Shown here piece after piece: positions 18,849-26,786 of a DNA stretch of 64,000 nt; position 1 is the first letter of the stretch; every line of letters starts with the position of its first letter. Both the position numbers and the translations under genes were made by a program. The notes beneath the pieces were generated by a model, which was given only the letters and a program-made list of their open reading frames with translations, was not told where the DNA came from and did no database searches. The stretch comes from Mesorhizobium sp. B2-1-1. Lineage in GTDB: Bacteria > Pseudomonadota > Alphaproteobacteria > Rhizobiales > Rhizobiaceae. The stretch is taken from NCBI RefSeq assembly GCF_006442975.2, contig NZ_CP083954.1, forward strand, positions 2,921,501-2,985,500. The letters run 5' to 3'.

Positions 18849-19375
18849 TCGTCGCGCCCTTCGATGGTCGCCTCGGCAAAGGCATCGGTCGATGCGAAAT
18901 AGGGTTTTATGTCGACCACCGGGGTGCCGTCGAGCACGTCGATGGCGTCGATCTCGATGCGCCCGGTGGCGAGGTCGAGCGCAACCAGTTTCGCCACATG
19001 CAGGCCGATCGGGTTCGGTCGGGCAGGGGAGCGCAGGCCGAATACGCCTTTTGCTTCAGCCGCATGGCGCGGTTTCTGCACGATCAGAGTCCGCGGCGCG
19101 TGGTGGAGCCACGACAGGATGACGAGATGGCTGGTGCGCTCCAGCCCTTGCAGGCCGGCGCGGTAGGGCGGGTCGATTGTCAGTGCTGCCGGCTGCCCGG
19201 TCTCGCGCGCCGCGCGCATGTTCTTGGGGCAGGTTTCGCGCGTCGTCCATGGTGAGGCGATACGGCCGATGAAGACGACGCCGCCATCCGCCGGCATCAG
19301 CGCCGGATCGATCTCGAGCCTTTTTTCACCCTCCCGCACCTCAAACATCTCACGCCGCCCGGTCATTTTATCCAT
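18845..19375 (-). CDS. trmO: tRNA (t6A37) N6-methyltransferase TrmO (TsaA/UPF0066)
   Basis: This 176-residue protein belongs to the TrmO/TsaA family, which uses SAM to methylate threonylcarbamoyl-adenosine at position 37 of tRNA-Thr. Family landmarks include IGRIASPWTTRETCPKN, LIVQKPRHA and LRSPARPNPIGLHVAKL, the last being the most conserved block. The start at 19375 is followed by a second possible start at residue 4. The promoter region upstream is shared with divergent sahR and contains a palindromic element. Confidence 0.85.
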   Translation of the reverse strand: MDKMTGRREMFEVREGEKRLEIDPALMPADGGVVFIGRIASPWTTRETCPKNMRAARETGQPAALTIDPPYRAGLQGLERTSHLVILSWLHHAPRTLIVQKPRHAAEAKGVFGLRSPARPNPIGLHVAKLVALDLATGRIEIDAIDVLDGTPVVDIKPYFASTDAFAEATIEGRDE

Positions 19376-19387
19376 CTTTTTGTTGAC

Positions 19388-19433
19388 GCATGTCTTGCCC
19401 TGAAACCGCTACACATTTTTAGGCGCGACATGC
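19388..19433 (+). repeat. Palindromic leader element, copy A
   Basis: GCATGTC (19388-19394) and GACATGC (19427-19433) bracket an imperfectly palindromic 46-nt unit with the internal AAACCGCTACACATTTTT. It shares layout and letters with the copies at 26623, 56188 (opposite orientation) and 58976. It lies between trmO and sahR. Confidence 0.75.
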
Positions 19434-19505
19434 ACCGAGAAATCACGCCTGCGGCATTTTCTTGTCCGGAAGCGACATAGCGCTTGCAAGGCTGTGAAAA
19501 TCGAC

Positions 19506-19521
19506 ATAAACATATGTTTAT
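19506..19521. promoter_or_regulatory. Putative SahR operator upstream of sahR-metF
   Basis: ATAAACATATGTTTAT is a perfect 16-bp palindrome ending 24 nt before the sahR start codon. AT-rich palindromes of this kind are known targets of the SAH-responsive regulator SahR, which is encoded immediately downstream, so autoregulation and control of metF are likely. Derepression when S-adenosylhomocysteine accumulates is the expected mode. Confidence 0.8.
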
Positions 19522-19545
19522 ATCTTTTTCAAAGAGAATACGCTT

Positions 19546-20568
19546 ATGCATGTCGCGCTCGACACCATGGTGGACACATTGAAGGCGGCGGCCGAATCGA
19601 GCCGCTTGCGCATACTGGCGCTGCTGTCGCGCGGTGATCTCACCGTGTCCGATCTTACCGAGATTCTCGGCCAGTCGCAGCCGCGCGTGTCGCGGCACCT
19701 GAAGCTGCTCCTGGAGGCCGGGCTGATCGGCCGTTACCAGGAGGGGTCGTGGGCTTTCTTCCGGCTGTCGGATACGGATTCCGCGCGCGACTTCGTGCTG
19801 CGGCTGGTCGCCGGCATTCGCGGCGCCGATCCGCAGGTCGAGCGCGATCTCGAGCGGCTGGCCTCGGTCAAGCGCAAGCGGCAGGACCGCGCGGCGGAGT
19901 ATTTTTCGCAGAACGCGGCAAGCTGGGACCATATCCGCTCCCTGCACGTGCCTGACCGTGCGGTCGAGGCAGCGCTCATGAAGCTCGTCGGCAAGCGGCC
20001 GTTCCAGTCGATGCTCGATCTCGGCACCGGCACCGGACGCCTCTTGGAGATATTCTCGCCGCTCTACCGGCGCGGCATCGGCATCGACATGTCGCGCGAG
20101 ATGCTGACCGTCGCGCGCGCCAACCTCGACAAGGCCGGCGTCTCCAATGCTCAGGTGCGGCAGGGCGACATCTTCTCGCCGCCGGTCGAGCGCGACACCT
20201 TCGATCTCGTCACCATCCATCAGGTGCTGCATTATCTCGACGATCCTGCGCGCGCCGTCCATGAGGCGGCGCGGCTGCTGCGCCCTTCCGGACGGCTGGT
20301 GATCGTCGATTTCGCGCCGCATACCCTGGAATTCCTGCGCGACGAGCACGCGCATATGCGCCTCGGCTTTTCCGACCGGCAGATCGGCGAGTGGTTCTCC
20401 GAAGCGGGCCTTGATCTCGAAGATGCCCAGGAGTTCGAGCCGCGCGGCGGCACCGAGGCCAGGCTCACGGTCAAGCTCTGGCTTGGCCGCGACCGGCGCC
20501 TGCTGATCGCCGATCCTGCCAATGACAGCCAGCAGACCAAAGTGAGTTCGATAGGGGAAATCGCCTGA
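19546..20568 (+). CDS. sahR: ArsR-family regulator fused to SAM methyltransferase domain (SahR type)
   Basis: This 340-residue protein joins two domains. Residues about 5-85 form an ArsR winged helix, with the recognition region SQPRVSRHLKLLLEAGL. Residues about 115-320 form a class I methyltransferase fold with the SAM/SAH pocket DLGTGTGR (158-165). No ArsR metal-binding cysteines are visible in the helix, which fits metabolite sensing instead of metal sensing. In alphaproteobacteria such fusions upstream of metF are SahR, which senses S-adenosylhomocysteine and controls the methionine cycle. The stop overlaps the metF ATG by one base, and a perfect palindrome lies upstream. Confidence 0.85.
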   Translation: MHVALDTMVDTLKAAAESSRLRILALLSRGDLTVSDLTEILGQSQPRVSRHLKLLLEAGLIGRYQEGSWAFFRLSDTDSARDFVLRLVAGIRGADPQVERDLERLASVKRKRQDRAAEYFSQNAASWDHIRSLHVPDRAVEAALMKLVGKRPFQSMLDLGTGTGRLLEIFSPLYRRGIGIDMSREMLTVARANLDKAGVSNAQVRQGDIFSPPVERDTFDLVTIHQVLHYLDDPARAVHEAARLLRPSGRLVIVDFAPHTLEFLRDEHAHMRLGFSDRQIGEWFSEAGLDLEDAQEFEPRGGTEARLTVKLWLGRDRRLLIADPANDSQQTKVSSIGEIA

Positions 20569-21485
20569 TGAACCAGTTCCGCTTTTCCCGCCGCCCCGAC
20601 ATTGGCGACAAGGTCAGGGTTTCCTTCGAATTCTTCCCGCCAAAGTCCGACGAGATGGAAGCGAGGCTGTGGGACACGGTCACCCGACTGGAACCGCTGA
20701 AGCCGAAATTCGTCTCGGTGACCTATGGCGCCGGCGGTTCGACTCGGGAGCGCACGGCACGCACCGTAGGCCGCATCCTGAAGGAGACCAGCCTGACGCC
20801 GGCAGCGCACATGACCTGCGTCGACGCCCCGCGCCCTCAGGTCGATGCGGTGATCCAGGAATTCGCCGAGATGGGTGTGAAGCGGTTCGTCGCTCTGCGC
20901 GGTGATCCGGCCGCGGGCGTCGGCACCGCCTATCGTCCGCACCCGGACGGCTATGCCAATGGCGCCGAGCTGGTCGGTGCGCTGAAGAGCGCCGGCGATT
21001 TCGACATCTCGGTCTCGGCCTATCCGGAAAAGCATCCGGAAAGCCCCGACTTCGCCACCGACATCGACATGCTGAAGCGCAAGGTCGATAATGGCGCGAC
21101 GCGGGCGATCACCCAGTTCTTCTTCGACAACGATCTCTACGAGCGCTATGTCGAGCGCGCGCGTCGAGCCGGCATCTACATTCCGATCGTGCCGGGCATC
21201 CTGCCGGTGCACAATTTCACCCAGGTCGCCAATTTCTCGGCACGTTGCGGCGCGCTGGTGCCGGCATGGCTGGCCGAACGTTTCGACGGCCTGCAGAATG
21301 ATCCGCAGACGCATGCGTTGGTCGCGTCGGCGGTGGCGGCCGAGCAGGTGCTGGATCTGGTCGAGCGGGGCGTGGGCGATTTCCACTTCTATACGATGAA
21401 CCGGGCCGACCTCGTCTTTGCCGTCTGCCACATGATCGGCATCCGCTCGCATGAGGCGGAAGTGGCTGGCTCCGCAGCCGCCTGA
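20568..21485 (+). CDS. metF: 5,10-methylenetetrahydrofolate reductase
   Basis: This 305-residue flavoprotein reduces methylene-THF to methyl-THF, the methyl donor for methionine synthesis. Landmarks are VSFEFFPPKSDEME near the N-terminus (catalytic Glu), VSVTYGAGGSTRERT, ALRGDP, SAYPEKHPES and ITQFFFDND. Length is normal for bacterial MetF. It is translated from an ATG that shares its first base with the sahR stop, and a strong terminator follows, so sahR-metF is a two-gene operon. No metH lies in the window. Confidence 0.95.
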   Translation: MNQFRFSRRPDIGDKVRVSFEFFPPKSDEMEARLWDTVTRLEPLKPKFVSVTYGAGGSTRERTARTVGRILKETSLTPAAHMTCVDAPRPQVDAVIQEFAEMGVKRFVALRGDPAAGVGTAYRPHPDGYANGAELVGALKSAGDFDISVSAYPEKHPESPDFATDIDMLKRKVDNGATRAITQFFFDNDLYERYVERARRAGIYIPIVPGILPVHNFTQVANFSARCGALVPAWLAERFDGLQNDPQTHALVASAVAAEQVLDLVERGVGDFHFYTMNRADLVFAVCHMIGIRSHEAEVAGSAAA

Positions 21486-21502
21486 ACCGGGCTTGAGATG
21501 CA

Positions 21503-21530
21503 GAAAGGCCGGGTAAAAACCCGGCCTTTC
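21503..21530 (+). terminator. Strong hairpin terminator after metF
   Basis: GAAAGGCCGGGT and ACCCGGCCTTTC form a perfect 12-bp stem around AAAA. The stem base contributes the T-rich end. It is 17 nt after the metF stop codon. Confidence 0.9.
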
Positions 21531-21576
21531 AAACTGGTTGATTATTGGGTGCTGGTCTTCCCCGTTTTTGGCGGGT

Positions 21577-21663
21577 TCAGGGAAGAACGCCTATAATGAG
21601 GGCGCCGATGAATGCAAACGCAGCACAGATCATCAATGCGTTGATTGGCCTCGTAAGTCCCAT
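21577..21663 (-). CDS. 28-residue single-span membrane microprotein
   Basis: A short minus-strand frame encodes 28 residues: a basic start MGLTRPINALM followed by a hydrophobic span ICAAFAFIGALIIGVLP that ends at the stop codon. AAGAGGAGG lies 8-9 nt before the ATG, a very strong ribosome-binding site. The gene sits alone between the metF terminator and the DMT transporter. The form (positive N-terminus, one span, no tail) is that of small membrane proteins that attach to larger complexes. I do not recognise a family and no function is inferred. Confidence 0.6.
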   Translation of the reverse strand: MGLTRPINALMICAAFAFIGALIIGVLP

Positions 21664-21857
21664 GACATAGCCTCCTCTTAAAGAGCTATGGCCGGAGTCT
21701 AGGGTCATTTGTGCCACAGGCAAGCGGAAAATGTGCTGCATTGCGACGCGATTGTGGAGTTTGCGACCTCGTTTTCGCCGTTAGGCGTTGAAACTTCTAG
21801 GCAAAAATCAGATACGAACCTGTGAATAAATTATGGCGGCTTCGTGTCGTTGGCATG

Positions 21858-22787
21858 TCATGGCAGCGCTACCCTGCGGATGAACAGGCGCCCGTCTATC
21901 GTCACCAGGCCGAAACCGATCAGCATCATGCCGCCGATTTCGAACAATTCCAGCCGCTCGCCGAGGAACAGGAAACCGAGCAGCATGGCACTCACCGGCA
22001 CGATCAGCGTCACCAGGGAGGCGTTGGTGGCGCCGGCCGAGGCGACGAGATTGAAATAGAGGATATAGGCGAAGGCGGTGGACAGCAGCGCGAGCGCCAG
22101 CACCGCCGCCCAGACCGGCGCCGAGGCCGAGAGCAGGCCGGCGGGACCGTGCGCAAGCAGCACGACCGGGATCATGATGACGGTCGAGGCGGTCAGCTGC
22201 CCGGTGGCAATGACCGGCGAGGGCACGCCCTTGAAGCGGCGGGCGACCATCAGTGCGACGCCGTAGGACAACGATGCCCCGATCAGCGCGAATTTGGCCC
22301 AGACCGGGCCGCCGAGGCCGGCAACCAGGCCGGGGCCGATCATCACAGCCGTGCCGGCGACGCCAAGCGCAATGCCGGCCAGCTTGTTCCAGGAGAGCTT
22401 CTCGTCCGATGTCAGGGCGTTGGCGAGGATCAGCGTCCAGAACGGCGTGGTCGCATTGAGCACCGAGGCGACGCCGGCGCCAAGCTCGGTCTGGCCGGCG
22501 AAGATCAGCGAAAAAGGTACGACGTTGTTGGTGACCGCGAGCAGGAAGAACAGGCCGGCATGAGGAAGGGCAAGGCGGAAGGATGGGCCGCGCAGGAAGA
22601 GATAGAGCTGTAAAGCGAGTGCCGCGATGGCGACGCGAAACAATACCAGCACCAGCGGGTTAAGCTCCGCCACGGCAATGCGGGCGAAGAAAAAGGAGCC
22701 GCCCCAGATCGCGCCGAGCAGCAGAAGCTGCGCCCAGTCCTTGAGCGCCATCGGTCGGCGCGGTGCTGATGTCGCGGCTATTGCCAT
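21858..22787 (-). CDS. DMT-superfamily transporter (EamA)
   Basis: This 309-residue protein has ten hydrophobic segments in two homologous EamA halves, each of about 140 residues. The first half opens with LLLGAIWGGSFFFARIAV, a typical EamA start, and the second ends with PVSAMLLGFLFLGERL. Such proteins export amino acids or other metabolites; the substrate is not shown here. The ATG at 22787 is preceded by GGGGAGG about 10 nt upstream; a longer in-frame extension would place a charged segment before the first span. Confidence 0.87.
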   Translation of the reverse strand: MAIAATSAPRRPMALKDWAQLLLLGAIWGGSFFFARIAVAELNPLVLVLFRVAIAALALQLYLFLRGPSFRLALPHAGLFFLLAVTNNVVPFSLIFAGQTELGAGVASVLNATTPFWTLILANALTSDEKLSWNKLAGIALGVAGTAVMIGPGLVAGLGGPVWAKFALIGASLSYGVALMVARRFKGVPSPVIATGQLTASTVIMIPVVLLAHGPAGLLSASAPVWAAVLALALLSTAFAYILYFNLVASAGATNASLVTLIVPVSAMLLGFLFLGERLELFEIGGMMLIGFGLVTIDGRLFIRRVALP

Positions 22788-22995
22788 GTGATGCGTCCTC
22801 CCCGGACGGCCGAATGCAAGCAGCCAGACAGAAGCCATATCGGGTTCGCAGGCAAGAACCACCCGAAACCTGCCCGATGGCCTGTCTCCCCTGACAAAGC
22901 CTAGCGCCCTGCCGTCAGGCGCACGAGACACAGAATTGTTTTCATTGGTCGCTAGCTTGGATTAATTGTGCGCAGGCTAGGTCAAGGATTCGTCC

Positions 22996-24216
22996 ATGCA
23001 GCGATTCGAGAATGCCCGCGAGGCGGCACTGGCGCTTCGCCCGGACGATCCGGTCTACTGCTTCCGCCCGCAGGTGCTGAAGGCCGATGCCTTGCAGTTC
23101 ATGGGCATGTTCCCCGGCAAGACGGCCTATGCGGTCAAGACCAATGGCGAGCAGATCGTGCTGAAGACGCTGGTCGAGGCCGGTGTCTCCGCCTTCGACG
23201 TGGCCTCGCCCGGCGAGTTCGCCGCCGTGCGCGCGGTCTCGGCCGATGCCGAGATGCTCTACATGCATCCCGTCAAGGCGCAGTCGGACATCAAGCTGGC
23301 GCTGGAGAAATACGGCATCCGCGTCATTGCGCTCGACCACGAGGACGAGATCACCAAACTGACGCGGGTGGTCAGGGCACTCGACATTGACCCGGGCGCA
23401 ATCAGCGTGTTCGTTCGAGTGCAGACCAAGGGCCATGCGGCTTACGAGCTGTCGAAGAAGTTCGGCGCCGGGCCTGCCTATGCGGTCGAGCTCGCCGAGC
23501 GGCTGAACCGTACCGGCTACAAGGTCGGCCTGTGCTTCCATGTCGGCAGCCAGATCGAGGACCCCGACACCTACGAAAGGGCATTGGCTTCCGCCGATTG
23601 GGTGCGCAACCGGCTGACCTTCGACCTGGCCGGTCTCGATGTCGGCGGCGGTTTTCCGGCCGAATACGGGCATGATCCCAACCGCAAGCAAGTCGCGATG
23701 CCGTCGCTCGGCCAGATCATGTCGCGGCTTTCTGGAGACCTCAAGGAATACCAGTTCGACCAGATGCCGCTGGTGGCCGAGCCCGGCCGGGTGATCGTGG
23801 CGCGCTGCCTGTCGCTGATCGTGCGGGTGCTTTTGCGCAAGGGCAAGCGGCTCTACATCAATGACGGCATCTGGGCGTCGCTGTCGGATTCATGGACCGG
23901 CAAGATCACGCTGCCGGCGCGCTTCATTCCCGATCCGGCGATCCGCACGCGCAATGGCGACGAGAAAACCATCGTGCCGTTCAAGGTCTGCGGCGCGACC
24001 TGCGATTCCGTCGACATATTGTCGCGGCCGTTCTGGCTGCCGGAAACCGTCGACACCGGCGACTGGATCGAGATCGGCCATATCGGCGCCTATTCGCTGT
24101 CGCTGAGAACCCGTTTCAACGGCTTCTATCCCGACACTTTCGTCGAGGTGGCGACGTCCTTCGACGAAGGCGACGCGCCGGTGGGATTGGCGAGTCTGGA
24201 GACGATGGCGGATTAA
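22996..24216 (+). CDS. odc: Fold-III PLP decarboxylase (ornithine/lysine/diaminopimelate family)
   Basis: This 406-residue enzyme has the alanine-racemase-fold decarboxylase layout. PLP binds Lys48 in AYAVKTN. The barrel carries HVGSQIED, DVGGGFPAEYG and VAEPGR. The C-terminal CGATCDSVD holds the catalytic cysteine and the substrate-binding aspartate. This combination fits ornithine decarboxylase or a lysine/ornithine enzyme making putrescine or cadaverine better than DapDC, which has longer spacing. The TAA stop overlaps the first base of a heptamer repeat array. Confidence 0.85.
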   Translation: MQRFENAREAALALRPDDPVYCFRPQVLKADALQFMGMFPGKTAYAVKTNGEQIVLKTLVEAGVSAFDVASPGEFAAVRAVSADAEMLYMHPVKAQSDIKLALEKYGIRVIALDHEDEITKLTRVVRALDIDPGAISVFVRVQTKGHAAYELSKKFGAGPAYAVELAERLNRTGYKVGLCFHVGSQIEDPDTYERALASADWVRNRLTFDLAGLDVGGGFPAEYGHDPNRKQVAMPSLGQIMSRLSGDLKEYQFDQMPLVAEPGRVIVARCLSLIVRVLLRKGKRLYINDGIWASLSDSWTGKITLPARFIPDPAIRTRNGDEKTIVPFKVCGATCDSVDILSRPFWLPETVDTGDWIEIGHIGAYSLSLRTRFNGFYPDTFVEVATSFDEGDAPVGLASLETMAD

Positions 24217-24285
24217 GTAGGGAGTAGGGAGTAGGGAGTAGGGAGTAGGGAGTAGGGAGTAGGGAGTAGGGAGTAGGGAGTAGGG
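24216..24285. repeat. Ten tandem copies of AGTAGGG
   Basis: Ten exact copies of the 7-mer AGTAGGG run without a break. The first base is also the last base of the odc stop codon. On the other strand this reads CCCTACT, downstream of the minus-strand MltB gene, so the array lies between two convergent genes. Such perfect heptamer arrays are prone to slippage. Confidence 0.97.
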
Positions 24286-24310
24286 AAATGGCTCCGTCAC
24301 TACTTACTAC

Positions 24311-25489
24311 TCACAGCTTCGCTAAAAGCTCCGGCGTCGGCCAGCCGTCCACGGGCAATCCCAGCCGCGTCTGCTCCTTGCGGATCGCTTCGCGGGTGTT
24401 GGTGCCCAGGATCCCGTCGACCGTGCCAACATCATAGCCCTTGGCCTCCAGTTTGGTCTGCAAAGCCTTCATCTGCTCGTTGTTGAGGCCTGGTTCAGGA
24501 TTGCGCGGGTCGATCGGTGGCGCGCCGGCAAGCCGCGCGGCAAGATTGGCCGCGGTCAGCGCGTAGGTGAAGGACTGGTTCCATTCGAGATAGACGTCGA
24601 AATTTTCGTAAGTGAGGAAGGCCGGCCCCTTGCGGCCCATGGGCAGCGCCAGCCCGGCCTTCAGGCCCTTGTCGACCAGCGGCGAGCCGTCGGGATTGGT
24701 AACACCCCACTGCGTCCACTGTGTCAGCGGCAATTTGTTTGTGCGCCCGGTCTGTTCCCATGGCATCTCGTCGGGCACGCGCACTTCCTGGATCCAGGGC
24801 TCGTCGCGTTTCCAGCCGCGCGACAGCACCTTGTTGGCCGTCGTCATGATCACGTCCGGCACGCTGCCCCGCAGGTCGATCTTGCCGTCGCCGTCGCCGT
24901 CGACGCCACGGGCAAGATAATCCGAAGGCAGGATCTGCGTCTGGCCGATCTCTCCAGCCCAGGCGCCGTTGACGTCGGCCGGCAGCACGCCATGGTCGAT
25001 CAATTCCAGCAGTGGCACCAACTGCTGCCGGAACAGCTGCGGGCGGCGGCAGTCATGGGAAAGCGTCACCAGCGCGCTGAGCGTATGGAAATCGCCCTGC
25101 ACGGCGCCGAAATCGGTCTCCAGCGCCCAGAAAGCGGTGATGACCGGCGCCTGGACGCCGAACTGCTGGTCGGCGCGGGCGAAGATATCGGCATATTTCT
25201 TCATGTTCGCCGCGCCCTGCTTCAGCCGGTAGGCCGAGATCATCCGGTTGGAGAATTCGATGAAGGTCTGGGTGAAGACGCCCTGCGCACGGTCGCGCGC
25301 CAGGGCCCTCTCGTCGAAGCTGGCATCCTCGAGCGCTTCGAGGCCGACAGGGCCGACACCCGCCGCCTTGGCTTCCGCTGCCACGCCCTGCTTCCAGGTT
25401 TCGAAGTCGCCGCCACATTCCTGCGCCATCGCCGGCAAGGCCGTGGCGCACAGGAACAGCACCGCGAGGGCTTGGGGACGCAGTCGCAT
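24311..25489 (-). CDS. Lytic murein transglycosylase, MltB type, with peptidoglycan-binding domain
   Basis: This 392-residue exported protein has a signal peptide (about residues 1-23, ending AMA-Q). The SLT_2 catalytic domain spans about 25-320 and a PG_binding_1 domain about 330-390 (GTVDGILGTNTREAI). The catalytic Glu124 lies in TAFWALETDFG, and GAWAGEIGQTQILPSDY is the family's substrate-cleft block. It cleaves the glycan backbone to give anhydromuropeptides. The cysteine at residue 14 is not in a convincing lipobox, so it is probably soluble in the periplasm. The ATG at 25489 was chosen for AAAGGAAG upstream and the signal peptide. Confidence 0.9.
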   Translation of the reverse strand: MRLRPQALAVLFLCATALPAMAQECGGDFETWKQGVAAEAKAAGVGPVGLEALEDASFDERALARDRAQGVFTQTFIEFSNRMISAYRLKQGAANMKKYADIFARADQQFGVQAPVITAFWALETDFGAVQGDFHTLSALVTLSHDCRRPQLFRQQLVPLLELIDHGVLPADVNGAWAGEIGQTQILPSDYLARGVDGDGDGKIDLRGSVPDVIMTTANKVLSRGWKRDEPWIQEVRVPDEMPWEQTGRTNKLPLTQWTQWGVTNPDGSPLVDKGLKAGLALPMGRKGPAFLTYENFDVYLEWNQSFTYALTAANLAARLAGAPPIDPRNPEPGLNNEQMKALQTKLEAKGYDVGTVDGILGTNTREAIRKEQTRLGLPVDGWPTPELLAKL

Positions 25490-25612
25490 AGACTTCCTTT
25501 CGACATTCAGGATTCCCGGGCGGCCTTGCTGTCCATCTGGATGCGCGTCGCCCCGGAATACCGGCGGTTGCACTCTTGGCCGCCGGCCGTGTCGAAAGCA
25601 GGCGGCAGGCCC

Positions 25613-25733
25613 GGTGTCAACGGGTGTTCTGCAGCAACCCTTCCTCCGGGCGGCTTGGCACCCGTTGACACGGTGTCAACGGGTGTTCTGCCTCAACCAT
25701 TTGTCCCAGGCGGCTTGGCTGCCGTTGAAGACG
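25613..25733. repeat. Imperfect 59-bp tandem duplication at 3' end of GH25 gene
   Basis: The stretch starting GGTGTCAACGGGTGTTCTGC at 25613 is repeated at 25672 with about 59-bp spacing. Both copies contain GGCGGCTTGGC and a GCCGTTGA or CCCGTTGA ending. The second copy is the 3' end of the GH25 coding region, so the first is a decayed copy of the gene's last codons. Confidence 0.75.
25659..25685. terminator. 13-bp perfect inverted repeat at the GH25 stop codon
   Basis: CACCCGTTGACAC and GTGTCAACGGGTG are perfect reverse complements separated by one G. The repeat was created by the junction of the two duplicated units and spans the GH25 stop codon. It could act as a terminator, but there is no T-run. 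Confidence 0.45.
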
Positions 25734-26470
25734 TTTATATCGGACTTGCCGATCATGCCGGGAACGATGCCGGTTCCCGTATACTGCCAGAAGGTGAAGG
25801 GGTGGCTGCCATATTTCTGACGCGGGTGGCCGGCGACGGAGCGTAGCCAGTAGGGATAACCGCGGAAGGTCGACAGCTCGTTGTCTTCAAAGAAGTCTAC
25901 CGACGTGTAGATGATCGGCTTCTTGCCGTAATGCCGCTCGACGATTTCGAGGAAGGTGGTCATCTCCGCGCGCACGGTGGCCGGGTCGGGGCGCAGCCTG
26001 CAGGTCGGCGATTTCGGGTTCCATTCCATGTCCAGCACCGGCGGCATGGCCGAACGGTCGACGGGGACGTTGCGGATGAACCAGCGCGCCTGTACCGCCG
26101 CCGGAGTGCAGAAATAGAAGAAATGATAGGCGGCACGAGGAACGCCGGCGGCTTTGGTGCGCGCCCAATGCTCGTTGAAATAATCATCGAAACGGTCGCC
26201 GCCCTCCGTCGCCTTGATGAAAGCGAAGGAAATACCGCTGGCCTTGGCGGTCGGCCAGTCGACCGAGGTCTGGTATTTTGAGACGTCGGTGCCGTGAACT
26301 GCGTAATTCCAGGGCGCGCCGCTGTCCCATTCATGCGGCTTGGAATCGGCGAAGCGGGGCGCGCGCACCGCAACCGAAGGGGTGCTGGATGGCGACAGTG
26401 GCGACAGATCCTCCACGGTCGAGCATGCGCCCAGCAGCGTCAGCATGAAAAGGGCCGCAAGACGGCGCAT
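25676..26470 (-). CDS. GH25 lysozyme-like lipoprotein
   Basis: This 264-residue protein has a short signal peptide ending in a lipobox (LTLLGAC, lipidated Cys16), so it is probably anchored in a membrane. The GH25 domain follows, with GTDVSKYQ (Asp62) and LDMEWN (Asp147, Glu149) as the catalytic face. These enzymes cleave the beta-1,4 bond between MurNAc and GlcNAc. GGGAG lies just before the ATG at 26470. It is one of four cell-wall hydrolases encoded within 9 kb. Confidence 0.87.
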   Translation of the reverse strand: MRRLAALFMLTLLGACSTVEDLSPLSPSSTPSVAVRAPRFADSKPHEWDSGAPWNYAVHGTDVSKYQTSVDWPTAKASGISFAFIKATEGGDRFDDYFNEHWARTKAAGVPRAAYHFFYFCTPAAVQARWFIRNVPVDRSAMPPVLDMEWNPKSPTCRLRPDPATVRAEMTTFLEIVERHYGKKPIIYTSVDFFEDNELSTFRGYPYWLRSVAGHPRQKYGSHPFTFWQYTGTGIVPGMIGKSDINVFNGSQAAWDKWLRQNTR

Positions 26471-26622
26471 CACAACTCCCGAGCCGGTTGCAGCCGGTTG
26501 CTGATGGGTCTGTGCACTGATGGCCGGCGCTTGGTCTGGCCCCCGCCGGACGATCGCCCCACAGCATCGCCCGGTATATCGCCAAAACGCGCATTTTTTC
26601 GGCGCGCTTTGATTTTGTTTCC

Positions 26623-26665
26623 TGCCGTGATCCCAAAAACGCGGCGCGCTGTTGGGCGACATGCA
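26623..26665 (+). repeat. Palindromic leader element, copy B (degenerate)
   Basis: The unit TCCCAAAAAC...GTTGGGCGACATGCA matches the right half of the copies at 19388 and 58976, while the left end has decayed (TGCCGTGA instead of GCATGTC). It lies in the 316-bp divergent gap between the GH25 gene and the serine hydrolase; the rest of that gap shows nothing recognisable. Confidence 0.6.
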
Positions 26666-26786
26666 CCTGTGATCGCCGATCATGGTTGATATCTGGTTGA
26701 CGACGCTCGACAAGGCCCATGATTTTGCGGAAGCAATGGCGGCAAATCGATGACATGGATCGAGCCTGGATTCGGGGGCGGGAAAG

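Noticed and set aside
22788..22995. Possible speF-type RNA leader before the ornithine decarboxylase
   Set aside because: The gap is only about 208 nt and I could not identify the conserved core by eye.
24216..24285. CRISPR-like array
   Set aside because: The repeats are 7 bp, contiguous and without spacers.
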